Assembly: GCA_965116865.1 (NCBI GenBank) | Contig: OZ220727.1 | Location: forward strand, 2,046,001 to 2,110,000 | DNA length: 64,000 nucleotides | Direction: 5' to 3' | Source: Aldehydirespirator sp965116865 | GTDB taxonomy: Bacteria > Actinomycetota > Acidimicrobiia > Acidimicrobiales > Aldehydirespiratoraceae | Shown: in pieces, positions 15,783 to 24,245 of the stretch | Position numbering within the stretch: the first letter of the stretch is position 1 | Layout of the letters: each line of letters opens with the position of its first letter | The notes under the pieces: model-generated | What the model saw: the letters and a program-made list of their open reading frames with translations, nothing else | Database searches by the model: none | Told to the model about the DNA's origin: nothing | Position numbers and translations under genes: made by a program

Positions 15783-16619
15783 CTACCTCCGGGTGCCGCG
15801 CCTGCGGCGGCGTCGAACGATCAACTTGTCGGAATCCTTGCGCCGGGCACGGGTCCGCCCCTCGGGCTTGCCCCAGGGCGACACCGGGTGGCGTCCGCCC
15901 GAGGACTTGCCCTCCCCGCCGCCGAGCGGATGGTCGACCGGGTTCATGGCCACGCCCCGCGTCTGGGGCCGGACACCCTTCCAGCGGTTGCGGCCCGCCT
16001 TCCCGATCTTGGTGAGCTCGTGCTCGGAGTTGCCGACCTCGCCGATCGTGGCCCGGCAGTCGATGGGCACCCGCCTCATCTCCGTGCTGGGCAAGCGAAG
16101 CGTGGCGAACCGGCCCTCCTTGGCCACGAGCTGCACGCTGGCGCCGGCGCTGCGGCCCAGACGGCCGCCCCCGCCGGGCTTCAACTCGACGCTGTGGACG
16201 ACCGTGCCGACCGGGACGTAGCGGAGGGCCATGGCGTTGCCCGGACGGACCTCCGACCGGGCGCCGGACATGATCAGGTCGCCCGTCTCGAGACCTTTGG
16301 GGGCCAGGATGTAGCGCTTCTCTCCGTCGTGGTAGTGGAGCAGCGCGATACGGCAGGTGCGGTTCGGGTCGTACTCGATGGCGGCCACCGTGGCCGGGAC
16401 ATCGTCCTTGGTCCGGGTGAAGTCGATCCTGCGGTAGCGCTGCTTGTGGCCGCCGCCGCGGTGACGGGCCGTCTTGCGCCCGTGGTTGTTGCGGCCGCCG
16501 GTGCCCGACTGCTTCACCACGAGGCTGCGCTCGGGCTGCGAGCGGGTGACTTCGGAGAAGTCCGGCGCGGTCTGGAACCGGCGGCCGGGGCTGGTCGGCT
16601 TGCGTTTGCGGATCGCCAT
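15783..16619 (-). CDS. rplB: 50S ribosomal protein L2
   Basis: L2 is needed for subunit association and peptidyl-transferase integrity. The 278-aa protein has MAIRKRKPTSPGRRFQT, the GRNNHGRKTARHRGGGHKQR motif, RNRWKGVRPQTRGVAMNPVD and HPLGGGEGKSSGGRHPVSPW with the conserved His. Length and order are standard. Confidence 0.98.
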   Translation of the reverse strand: MAIRKRKPTSPGRRFQTAPDFSEVTRSQPERSLVVKQSGTGGRNNHGRKTARHRGGGHKQRYRRIDFTRTKDDVPATVAAIEYDPNRTCRIALLHYHDGEKRYILAPKGLETGDLIMSGARSEVRPGNAMALRYVPVGTVVHSVELKPGGGGRLGRSAGASVQLVAKEGRFATLRLPSTEMRRVPIDCRATIGEVGNSEHELTKIGKAGRNRWKGVRPQTRGVAMNPVDHPLGGGEGKSSGGRHPVSPWGKPEGRTRARRKDSDKLIVRRRRRRGTRR

Positions 16620-16621
16620 GG

Positions 16622-16912
16622 TCAGGCCTCGAAGAGATCGATCGAGTCGCCCGGGGCCAGAGTGACCAGGGCCCTCTTGGTGTCGGCGCGCCGACCCCAG
16701 GTGTTGTGTCGACGGTTGTGGCGCCGCTTGCCCTTGCGGCGCAGAGTGTTCACCTTCACCACCGACACCTCGAAGATCGCCTCCACCGCAGCGCGTATCT
16801 CCAGCTTGGTGGCCTCGGGGGCGACAACGAAGGTGTAGACGTTGTCGGCGAGCAATGCGTAGCTCTTCTCCGACACGACAGGGCGCAGGATCACATCGCG
16901 GTGATCACGCAT
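16622..16912 (-). CDS. rplW: 50S ribosomal protein L23
   Basis: L23 docks trigger factor and SRP at the tunnel exit. The 96-aa protein has DVILRPVVSEKSYALLADN, YTFVVAPEATKLEIRAAVEA and the basic loop RRKGKRRHNRRHNTWGRR. The ATG at 16912 lies inside the last codons of rplD (GATGCGTGA), so the genes overlap by 8 bp. Confidence 0.96.
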   Translation of the reverse strand: MRDHRDVILRPVVSEKSYALLADNVYTFVVAPEATKLEIRAAVEAIFEVSVVKVNTLRRKGKRRHNRRHNTWGRRADTKRALVTLAPGDSIDLFEA

Positions 16913-18053
16913 CGGAGCCTCCGCCGGCCTCCACGCCGTCAACCACCGCGACACCAGAATCCTCCGCGCCGCCGGCCTCCACGCCGTCAACCACCGCGAC
17001 ACCAGAATCCTCCGCGCCGCCAGCCTCCACGCCGTCAACCACCGCGACACCAGAATCCTCCGCGCCGCCAGCCTCCACGCCGTCAACCACCGCGACACCA
17101 GAATCCTCCGCGCCGCCAGCCTCCACGCCGTCAACCACCGCGACACCAGAATCCTCCGCGCCGCCAGCCTCCACGCCGTCAACCACCGCGACACCAGAAT
17201 CCTCCGCGCCGCCAGCCTCCACGCCGTCAACCACCGCGACACCAGAATCCTCCGCGCCGCCAGCCTCCACGCCGTCAACCACCGCGACACCAGAATCCTC
17301 CGCGCCGCCAGCCTCCACGCCGTCAACCACCGCGACACCAGAATCCTCCGCGCCGCCAGCCTCCACGCCGTCAACCACCGCGACACCGGGATCCTCCGCG
17401 CCGCCGCCCTCCGCTCCGCCGGGGCTTGGGTCGTCGACGGTGCTGTGGTCGCCGGGGACGGTGTCGACCGTGAACACCACGACGTCGCTGTCGAGCACGT
17501 CGTAGGTGTTCAGCTCGCGGTGGTGCAGGCAATGCACCGGCGGAAGATTGCGGAAGCTCTTGCGGGCGTCGGAGTCGTCGTCTCCCAGCACCACCAGAAC
17601 CTTGCCCGTCGCGCCGATGGCGTCGAGGGCAGCCACGCCGTCGCGGGTGCGTGGACCGTCGAAACGCCAGCGGTCCACGACGATCACGCTGCCGGAGCGG
17701 GCCCGGTCCGACAGCGCGGAGGCCAAGGCCAGGCGTTTCATCTTCTTGGGGGTGCGCTGGCTGTAGTCGCGGGGCTTGGGACCGTGGGCCGCGCCGCCGC
17801 CGCGCCACTGGGGGGCACGGATCGAGCCGTGACGGGCCCGGCCGGTGCCCTTCTGACGCCACGGCTTGGAGCCGCCGCCGGCCACCTCGGCCCGGCTCTT
17901 GGTGCTGTGGGCACCAGCCCGGCGCGCCGCCAGCTGGGCGGTCACTACCTGATGCATCACACCGATGTTGGGCTCCACGCCGAAGATCGAGTCGTCGAGG
18001 ACCACCTCGCCGACCTTGCGGCCCTCCGGGGTCACCACCTGCACCGGCTCCAC
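16905..18053 (-). CDS. rplD: 50S ribosomal protein L4 with long repetitive tail
   Basis: L4 lines the tunnel and, in some bacteria, regulates the S10 operon. Residues 1-205 match the family: VVTAQLAARRAGAHSTKSRA, GGSKPWRQKGTGRARHGSIR, PKKMKRLALASALSDRA and NTYDVLDSDVVVFT. Standard L4 stops near there; this protein continues about 175 residues through ten copies of a 16-residue unit (GAEDSGVAVVDGVEAG) to GGGSDA. GTG at 18053 is the start, 4 bp after the rplC stop. Confidence 0.95.
   Translation of the reverse strand: MEPVQVVTPEGRKVGEVVLDDSIFGVEPNIGVMHQVVTAQLAARRAGAHSTKSRAEVAGGGSKPWRQKGTGRARHGSIRAPQWRGGGAAHGPKPRDYSQRTPKKMKRLALASALSDRARSGSVIVVDRWRFDGPRTRDGVAALDAIGATGKVLVVLGDDDSDARKSFRNLPPVHCLHHRELNTYDVLDSDVVVFTVDTVPGDHSTVDDPSPGGAEGGGAEDPGVAVVDGVEAGGAEDSGVAVVDGVEAGGAEDSGVAVVDGVEAGGAEDSGVAVVDGVEAGGAEDSGVAVVDGVEAGGAEDSGVAVVDGVEAGGAEDSGVAVVDGVEAGGAEDSGVAVVDGVEAGGAEDSGVAVVDGVEAGGAEDSGVAVVDGVEAGGGSDA
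16925..17409 (-). repeat. 48-bp in-frame tandem array in rplD
   Basis: Ten copies of a 48-bp unit (equivalent positions at 16931, 16979, 17027 and so on to 17363). Most copies are identical; the first and last ones differ by a few bases. The unit codes 16 acidic/hydrophobic residues appended to L4. The array ends directly at the rplW start. Confidence 0.97.
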
Positions 18054-18057
18054 GGTG

Positions 18058-18693
18058 TCAGGCCTTCACCGCGTTGCGCACGACCACGGTCCCGCCCTTC
18101 GGCCCGGGCACGGCTCCCTTGACCAGCAGCACCTCGGCGCCGGCGTCGGCTCTCACCACTTCGAGGTTGAGGGTCGTGACCCGGGCGGCTCCGGCACGGC
18201 CGGGCAGCTTCTTGCCCTTGAACACCCTCGACGGCGTGGCGCACTGGCCGACAGCCCCGGGCTTGCGATGCACCTTGTGGGCACCGTGGCCGGCAGGCTG
18301 TCCCTTGAAGCCGTGACGCTTCATCACGCCGCTGAATCCCTTGCCCTTGGAGACCGCGGTCACGTCGACCCTCTCACCGGAGGCGAGCAGGTCGACGGCG
18401 ATCTGCTGACCGACGGCGTACTCGCTCACATCGTCGAGTCGAAGCTCCAGGACGGCACGTCCCGGATCCACGCCCGCCCTGCGGAAGTGCCCAGCCTCGG
18501 GCCGGGTGAGCCGAGCCGCGTCTGTCGCCCCGTATGTGACCTGTATCGCGCTGTAGCCGTCGTTCTCGCTGGTCTTCACCTGCACGACACGACAGGGCGA
18601 GACGCGCAGGACGGTGACGCCAACGACTCGGTTGTCTTCGTCCCACACCTGGGTCATGCCGACCTTGGTGCCGACGATCGCCTTGGTGGCCAT
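18058..18693 (-). CDS. rplC: 50S ribosomal protein L3
   Basis: L3 reaches the peptidyl-transferase centre. The 211-aa protein begins MATKAIVGTKVGMTQVWDED, has VSKGKGFSGVMKRHGFKGQP and GAVGQCATPSRVFKGKKLPG. ATG at 18693. Upstream rpsJ is not adjacent as in most bacteria; instead a promoter-like sequence and a 180-nt leader precede it. Confidence 0.97.
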   Translation of the reverse strand: MATKAIVGTKVGMTQVWDEDNRVVGVTVLRVSPCRVVQVKTSENDGYSAIQVTYGATDAARLTRPEAGHFRRAGVDPGRAVLELRLDDVSEYAVGQQIAVDLLASGERVDVTAVSKGKGFSGVMKRHGFKGQPAGHGAHKVHRKPGAVGQCATPSRVFKGKKLPGRAGAARVTTLNLEVVRADAGAEVLLVKGAVPGPKGGTVVVRNAVKA

Positions 18694-18736
18694 GGCCTCG
18701 TCCTGTACGTCCTGGCGCGAGCGCCGCTCACGCGAA

Positions 18737-18765
18737 CGCTCCGCTCGGGCTTGCCCGGCGGAGCG
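18737..18765 (-). promoter_or_regulatory. Hairpin in the rplC leader
   Basis: Within the leader between the probable promoter and rplC, CGCTCCGC (18737-18744) pairs with GCGGAGCG (18758-18765), enclosing a small loop that is itself self-complementary. It could be an L4-type autoregulatory structure or a simple spacer hairpin. Confidence 0.4.
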
Positions 18766-18876
18766 GCTGTTCGGTTGTGCCGCACGGTTCCCCCGCGGCA
18801 CCCCACCGGGGATCCCACGAGGGCCTGTGCGGACATCGATTCGTGCTCGCCCCGGACGGCCCGAGGCGAAGAGCGG

Positions 18877-18905
18877 ATTGTAGCGGCACCCCTCTCCCGC
18901 CCCAA
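18877..18905 (-). promoter_or_regulatory. Probable sigma-A-type promoter of the rplC operon
   Basis: On the minus strand TTGGGG (18905-18900) and TACAAT (18882-18877) are separated by exactly 17 nt, a good match to a housekeeping promoter. It lies about 180 nt upstream of rplC and would give the S10/spc/alpha genes their own start now that rpsJ is elsewhere. Confidence 0.65.
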
Positions 18906-18933
18906 CCCTGCGCGGCCGACTAAGGTCGCGGCG

Positions 18934-20091
18934 ATGGACGACAGCAGGACCGTGCCGGTCTGGGTGAAGCGGGCCATCGCCGGGTTCTGGGTCGGTGGCC
19001 TGCTCACCTTCTACGCCTTGGGCGTGATACGGGCACTGGGGACGATGCTCGTAGTGCTGATCGTGTCGCTGTTCGCCGCGTTCGCCTTGGAGCCGGCCGT
19101 GAACGCCATGGCCCGCCGGGGCATCCGCCGCGGTATCGGCACCACCATCGCGTTCCTGGTGGTCGCGGTGGCCGCCGCTGGCTTCTTCGCGCTGGTCGGT
19201 AGCGCGCTCGCCTCCGAGACGACGAACCTGATCGACAAGGCTCCCGGCTACATCGACGACATCGAGGGCTGGCTCGACGACACCTTCGGCCTCAAGGTCG
19301 AGTTCGACACACTCAAGGAAGAGTTCCTCGAGGAAGGGGGGGTCCAGGACTTGGCCGGCCGGTTCGCCGACGACGTGGTCAACGTCGGCGCGACGGTGGT
19401 GAGCCTGCTGTTCCACCTGTTCACGGTGGCCCTGTTCACCTTCTACTTGGTGGCCGAGGGCCCCAAACTGCGCCGGATGGTGTCGGCCCGGCTGAGCGAG
19501 CGCCGGGCCGCCGTCGTGGCCGAGATCTGGGACCTGGCCATGAACAAGACAGGCGGCTACATGTACTCCCGCACGATCCTGGCCCTGATCTCGGCGTTGG
19601 TGCACTGGGGCGCGTTCGCCCTGCTCGACGTGCCGTCGCCGGTCGCTCTGGCCATTTGGGTGGGGGTCGTGTCGCAGTTCATCCCGGCGATCGGCGCCTA
19701 CATCGCCGGGGTGCTGCCGGTGCTGGTAGCGCTGCTGCACGAGCCCCGCACCGGACTCCTCGTGCTGTTGGTGCTGATCGTCTACCAGCAGCTGGAGAAC
19801 TACCTCCTGTCGCCACGGATCACTGCCCGCACGATGGAGATCCACGTCGCCCTGGCCTTCGGCGCGGTGATCGCGGGCACCGCGCTGCTCGGCATCGTGG
19901 GAGCCTTCCTGGCCCTGCCGGTGGCGGCCACCGCCCAGGCCTTCATCACCAGCTGGCTCGACCAGCGGGCCGGACCCGCCGAGCCCGCCGAGCCCGCAGA
20001 ACCCGACGACGCCGGACAACCCGGAGAGACCCGAGAGTCCGACGAGTCGCTGTCCGCCAAGCGGCCAATAGCTGGAGCCGACACTGACTGA
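18934..20091 (+). CDS. AI-2E family (YdgG/YhhQ-type) membrane transporter
   Basis: A 385-aa integral membrane protein with about eight hydrophobic segments: two near the N-terminus (GFWVGGLLTFYALGVIRALG, TTIAFLVVAVAAAGFFALVG), a soluble segment at 85-150, then several in the C-terminal half including VSQFIPAIGAYIAGVLPVLV and the family motif YQQLENYLLSPRI. The family exports or takes up varied small solutes; some members act on autoinducer-2, others are Na+/H+ antiporters. The C-terminus is a charged Pro/Ala/Glu tail with AEP repeats. It is divergent from rplC and one of the few plus-strand genes in the first 41 kb. Confidence 0.88.
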   Translation: MDDSRTVPVWVKRAIAGFWVGGLLTFYALGVIRALGTMLVVLIVSLFAAFALEPAVNAMARRGIRRGIGTTIAFLVVAVAAAGFFALVGSALASETTNLIDKAPGYIDDIEGWLDDTFGLKVEFDTLKEEFLEEGGVQDLAGRFADDVVNVGATVVSLLFHLFTVALFTFYLVAEGPKLRRMVSARLSERRAAVVAEIWDLAMNKTGGYMYSRTILALISALVHWGAFALLDVPSPVALAIWVGVVSQFIPAIGAYIAGVLPVLVALLHEPRTGLLVLLVLIVYQQLENYLLSPRITARTMEIHVALAFGAVIAGTALLGIVGAFLALPVAATAQAFITSWLDQRAGPAEPAEPAEPDDAGQPGETRESDESLSAKRPIAGADTD

Positions 20092-20150
20092 GCTGGAATC
20101 AGGCGACCCGCAAGCAATAGCATTCCCGGCTTGACGCCACGGTTACTGTC

Positions 20151-20478
20151 GTGCGCATCCTCGACGGCGAGGACCCCGCGCCGGTCGCCGATGTCCGCTT
20201 CGACGACATCGACGCCAGCAGCTTCCACGCCCCGTTCGTCGAGCGCCTGGCAGAACTCGGCGTCACCGAGGGCTGCGGCGACGGCAGCGGGTTCTGCCCC
20301 GATCAGACCGTCAGCCGGGCCGAGATGGCCGTGTTCCTCGCCCGGGCCTACGAACTGCCCGACGGTCCCGACCCGGGCTTCGCCGACGTTCCCGAGGGTG
20401 CCTGGTACGCCGCGAACGTGGCAAGGCTCGCGGCGTCGGGCATCACCGCGGGCTGCGAGGGTCGAGCAGCCGCTTGCA
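20151..20478 (+). pseudogene. S-layer homology domain fragment
   Basis: A plus-strand frame codes one complete SLH motif (FDDIDASSFHAPFVERLAEL, GVTEGCGDGSGFCPDQTVSR, AEMAVFLARAYEL) and the first half of a second (FADVPEGAWYAANVARLAAS, GITAGCEG). The second motif is cut off where the convergent DUF4143 gene begins, and no signal peptide or longer protein is present. SLH domains usually anchor surface proteins. It is probably the remnant of a larger gene; the GTG at 20151 is not a convincing start. Confidence 0.65.
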
Positions 20479-21726
20479 TCAGCCGTCGGGAGGCCGGCGC
20501 CAGAGGGTGCTGATGGGCAGCGCCCAGACGCGGTCGTCGATCCGGTATGGGAGGTCGCCGGCGTAGAGCACCGCGCCGAGTTGGAAGCCGTCGCCGAACT
20601 GGTCTCTGAGCCATCGGAGGCTCTTGGCGTCGCCTCGGTCGACGCTGGTCGCCGACTTGACCTCCAATGCGACGATCCGGCCGCGGCGCTCCAAGACGAA
20701 GTCGACCTCATGGCCCGACCGGTCGCGGAAGTGCAGCATCGCGGTCCGCTCCGATGCGGCCTCCAGGTGAGGGCGCAGCTCGGTGGCCACGAACGTCTCG
20801 AAGAGCTGCCCGACCAGCGTGGCGTCGCGGGCCAGGGACGCTTCGTCGGCGCCGAGGAGGTGCGCGGCCAGTCCGGGATCCACGACATGGACCTTGGGTG
20901 AGCGGGTGAGCCTGTACAGCCGCCTGGTGTGCCATGCGGGGACTCGGTGGACGATCGACAGGTCCTCCAGCAACCGCAGATGGCTGTCGGCGGTGACCGC
21001 GGTGACGCCCGCGTCGCGGGCGGTGGCCTGCTTGTTGAGCTCCCGGCCGGTGCGGGCCGCACACGACTCCAGCACGGCGCGGATCTTGTGTGGCCTAGGG
21101 GCTCCCTCCGCGATCTGCGCCGCGTCCAGCTCCACGAGCTGTTCCACGTAGGCATCGAACCAGCGGGAGCGGTTGCGGGCCGACAGGCCCAGCGCATAGG
21201 GGAAGCGCCCGGCCACGATCCGCTCCAGATACCCCGCTCGGGCCACGTCCGAGCGACCGGCGACGGGCGGGTCGGCGGCGAAGAGCGCGTCAATGGGGTT
21301 GTAGACGTTGCTGTGCTCGATCTCGCCCTGTGTCAATCCCGACATCCGAACCCGGATCAGCCGGCCCGTGCCCGGCCAGGTGGATGCCTGCCGGGCCGCC
21401 CGCACCGACCCGGTCAGAATGAAACGGCCCGGGGTGCGGGCCGGGTCGGCGTCCACCGCCCGCTTCACCGCGCCGATGATCTCGGGGGCCTCCTGCCACT
21501 CGTCGATGACGACCGTTCCCGCCGAGACGGCCAGAACGCCGTCGGGATCCTCGCGGGCCGCCTGTGCCGGGCCCGGCATCGAGAGATCGATCACGGTGTC
21601 GGCGAACCGGCCCGCCGAGGTTGACTTGCCGCTGCCCCGAGCCCCCACGATCAATATCGCCGGGAAGGCCGGCAGCAGCTCCTCTGCGATCAGGCGCTCG
21701 ACGATCCTCGGATAATGGCCTGCCAC
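20479..21726 (-). CDS. AAA-type ATPase with DUF4143 C-terminal domain
   Basis: A 415-aa protein with an N-terminal P-loop ATPase (Walker A GARGSGKST near residue 30; Walker B VVIDEWQEAP), sensor-type FILTGSVRA, and a C-terminal DUF4143 region with a nuclease-like strand pattern GHEVDFVLERRGRIVALEVK (D and ExK in PD-(D/E)xK style). The family is widespread, mobile and of unclear role, sometimes considered toxin- or defence-linked. GTG at 21726 is the start. Low-GC sequence (21740-21830) lies just upstream, a sign of recent arrival. Confidence 0.85.
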   Translation of the reverse strand: MAGHYPRIVERLIAEELLPAFPAILIVGARGSGKSTSAGRFADTVIDLSMPGPAQAAREDPDGVLAVSAGTVVIDEWQEAPEIIGAVKRAVDADPARTPGRFILTGSVRAARQASTWPGTGRLIRVRMSGLTQGEIEHSNVYNPIDALFAADPPVAGRSDVARAGYLERIVAGRFPYALGLSARNRSRWFDAYVEQLVELDAAQIAEGAPRPHKIRAVLESCAARTGRELNKQATARDAGVTAVTADSHLRLLEDLSIVHRVPAWHTRRLYRLTRSPKVHVVDPGLAAHLLGADEASLARDATLVGQLFETFVATELRPHLEAASERTAMLHFRDRSGHEVDFVLERRGRIVALEVKSATSVDRGDAKSLRWLRDQFGDGFQLGAVLYAGDLPYRIDDRVWALPISTLWRRPPDG

Positions 21727-21838
21727 ATCATCCAGCCTACGACTTGAACAGGTGTTCTATACGGTCTGCAAGCTGCTTTCTATATGTTCTGCGGATCTAG
21801 TTTTATGCTATCTGCGAAGGCCGGGCAGTCGCAGTCGG

Positions 21839-22588
21839 TCAGCCCGTCGGCGCGGGTTCATTGCAGCGGAGTTCACGCAACGCGGCGGTTGGATCCGGTG
21901 CCGTGACGAGTGCCTCGCCGATCAGCGCGGCGTCGTATCCGGCGTCCTCGACGACAGCCAGGGTGGTCCCGCCGACCACGCCGATGCCGGAGGCCGCGAC
22001 CTTGACGATTCCGGGGTCGAGCTGGTCGAACATGCGGCTCATAGCAGCAGCCTTGCCGTAGTCGACCGTGAAGTGGGAGGACTTCGGGTCATCGCGTTGG
22101 TTGACCGCGATCATGTATGCCCCCTGCTCGGCCGCCGCCTCCAGCTCCTGTTCTGTGCGCACTTCCGTGAGCACATCCATCCCGAGCGTCAGGGCCAGCT
22201 CCTGCAAGGGTCTGACGCTCTCAGCGCCCACATCGGCCAGGATCAACAGCAGAGCGTCCGCTCCCATCTCATGGGACTCGTGAACGTGCTGGGGAGTGGT
22301 CACGAAGTCCTTGCGCAGCACCGGGATGCCGGCTGCGGAACGCGCCTCCCGCAGGTCCTGGGGCGATCCGCCGAAACGGTCCGCGTCGGTGAGCACAGAG
22401 AGGCAGGCCGCCCCGCCGGCCTCGTAGGCCCGAGCGAGTGATGCGGCATCGGCATCCATCCGCATCTCACCTCGCGACGGCGAGCGCCGCTTGATCTCCG
22501 CGATGATCGAAATGCCCTCAGCTATGAGCGCATCCCGGAAGCGATGGCCGACGCTGGCAGGCTGGTAGGGCTCCGAGGCGCTGGTCAT
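21839..22588 (-). CDS. trpC: Indole-3-glycerol phosphate synthase
   Basis: IGPS closes the indole ring in tryptophan synthesis (CdRP to indole-3-glycerol phosphate). The 249-aa TIM-barrel protein has IIAEIKRRSPSRGEM (substrate Lys), LSVLTDADRFGGSPQDLREA, VLRKDFV (catalytic Lys), GADALLLILADV, LTEVRTEQEL and SGIGVVGG. The usual NNRNL loop reads AVNQRDDPKSSHF here, so its specificity could differ. No other trp genes are nearby; it sits between rpsJ and the ATPase, which is unusual. Confidence 0.85.
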   Translation of the reverse strand: MTSASEPYQPASVGHRFRDALIAEGISIIAEIKRRSPSRGEMRMDADAASLARAYEAGGAACLSVLTDADRFGGSPQDLREARSAAGIPVLRKDFVTTPQHVHESHEMGADALLLILADVGAESVRPLQELALTLGMDVLTEVRTEQELEAAAEQGAYMIAVNQRDDPKSSHFTVDYGKAAAMSRMFDQLDPGIVKVAASGIGVVGGTTLAVVEDAGYDAALIGEALVTAPDPTAALRELRCNEPAPTG

Positions 22589-22679
22589 AGCTGATTGAAC
22601 CCATCTTCCTGTCGGAGTCCCTTCGCGCGCGAGACGCTAGGTGCCCGCTGCTCGGACGGCGACCCATCACCCGGCGGGC

Positions 22680-23000
22680 CTAGGCCTGCTGGACCTTCAG
22701 TTCTATGTCGACGCCGGCGGGGACCTCTAGGCGCTGGAGCGTGTCGACCGTCTTCTTGGACGGTTCGAGGATGTCGAGCAGGCGCTTGTGGATGTGCATC
22801 TCGAAATGCTCGCGGGAGTCCTTGTCCTTGAAGGGGGACCGCACCACCGTGTAGCGGTGCTTCTCGGTGGGCAGAGGCACCGGCCCGCTGAACTTCGCCT
22901 GGGTCCGCTTGACCGTCTCGACGATCTTCTTCGTGGACTGGTCCAATATCTCATGGTCGTAGGCCTTGAGCCTGATCCGGACCCTGTGCTTGGCCGCCAC
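22680..23000 (-). CDS. rpsJ: 30S ribosomal protein S10
   Basis: S10 (NusE) is in the small-subunit head and also bridges to NusG during antitermination. The 106-aa protein reads KHRVRIRLKAYDHEILDQST, GPVPLPTEKHRYTVVRSP and DKDSREHFEMHIHKRLLDI. GTG at 23000, 17 bp after the tuf stop, is the start. The downstream neighbour is trpC rather than rplC. Confidence 0.96.
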   Translation of the reverse strand: MAAKHRVRIRLKAYDHEILDQSTKKIVETVKRTQAKFSGPVPLPTEKHRYTVVRSPFKDKDSREHFEMHIHKRLLDILEPSKKTVDTLQRLEVPAGVDIELKVQQA

Positions 23001-23017
23001 CGCGAGACCCCCCGGAG

Positions 23018-24205
<1,188 letters not shown>

Positions 24206-24245
24206 GGGCGTTCCCTCTTGTGGTCGGTTGCTTGAGGACTTCGGG

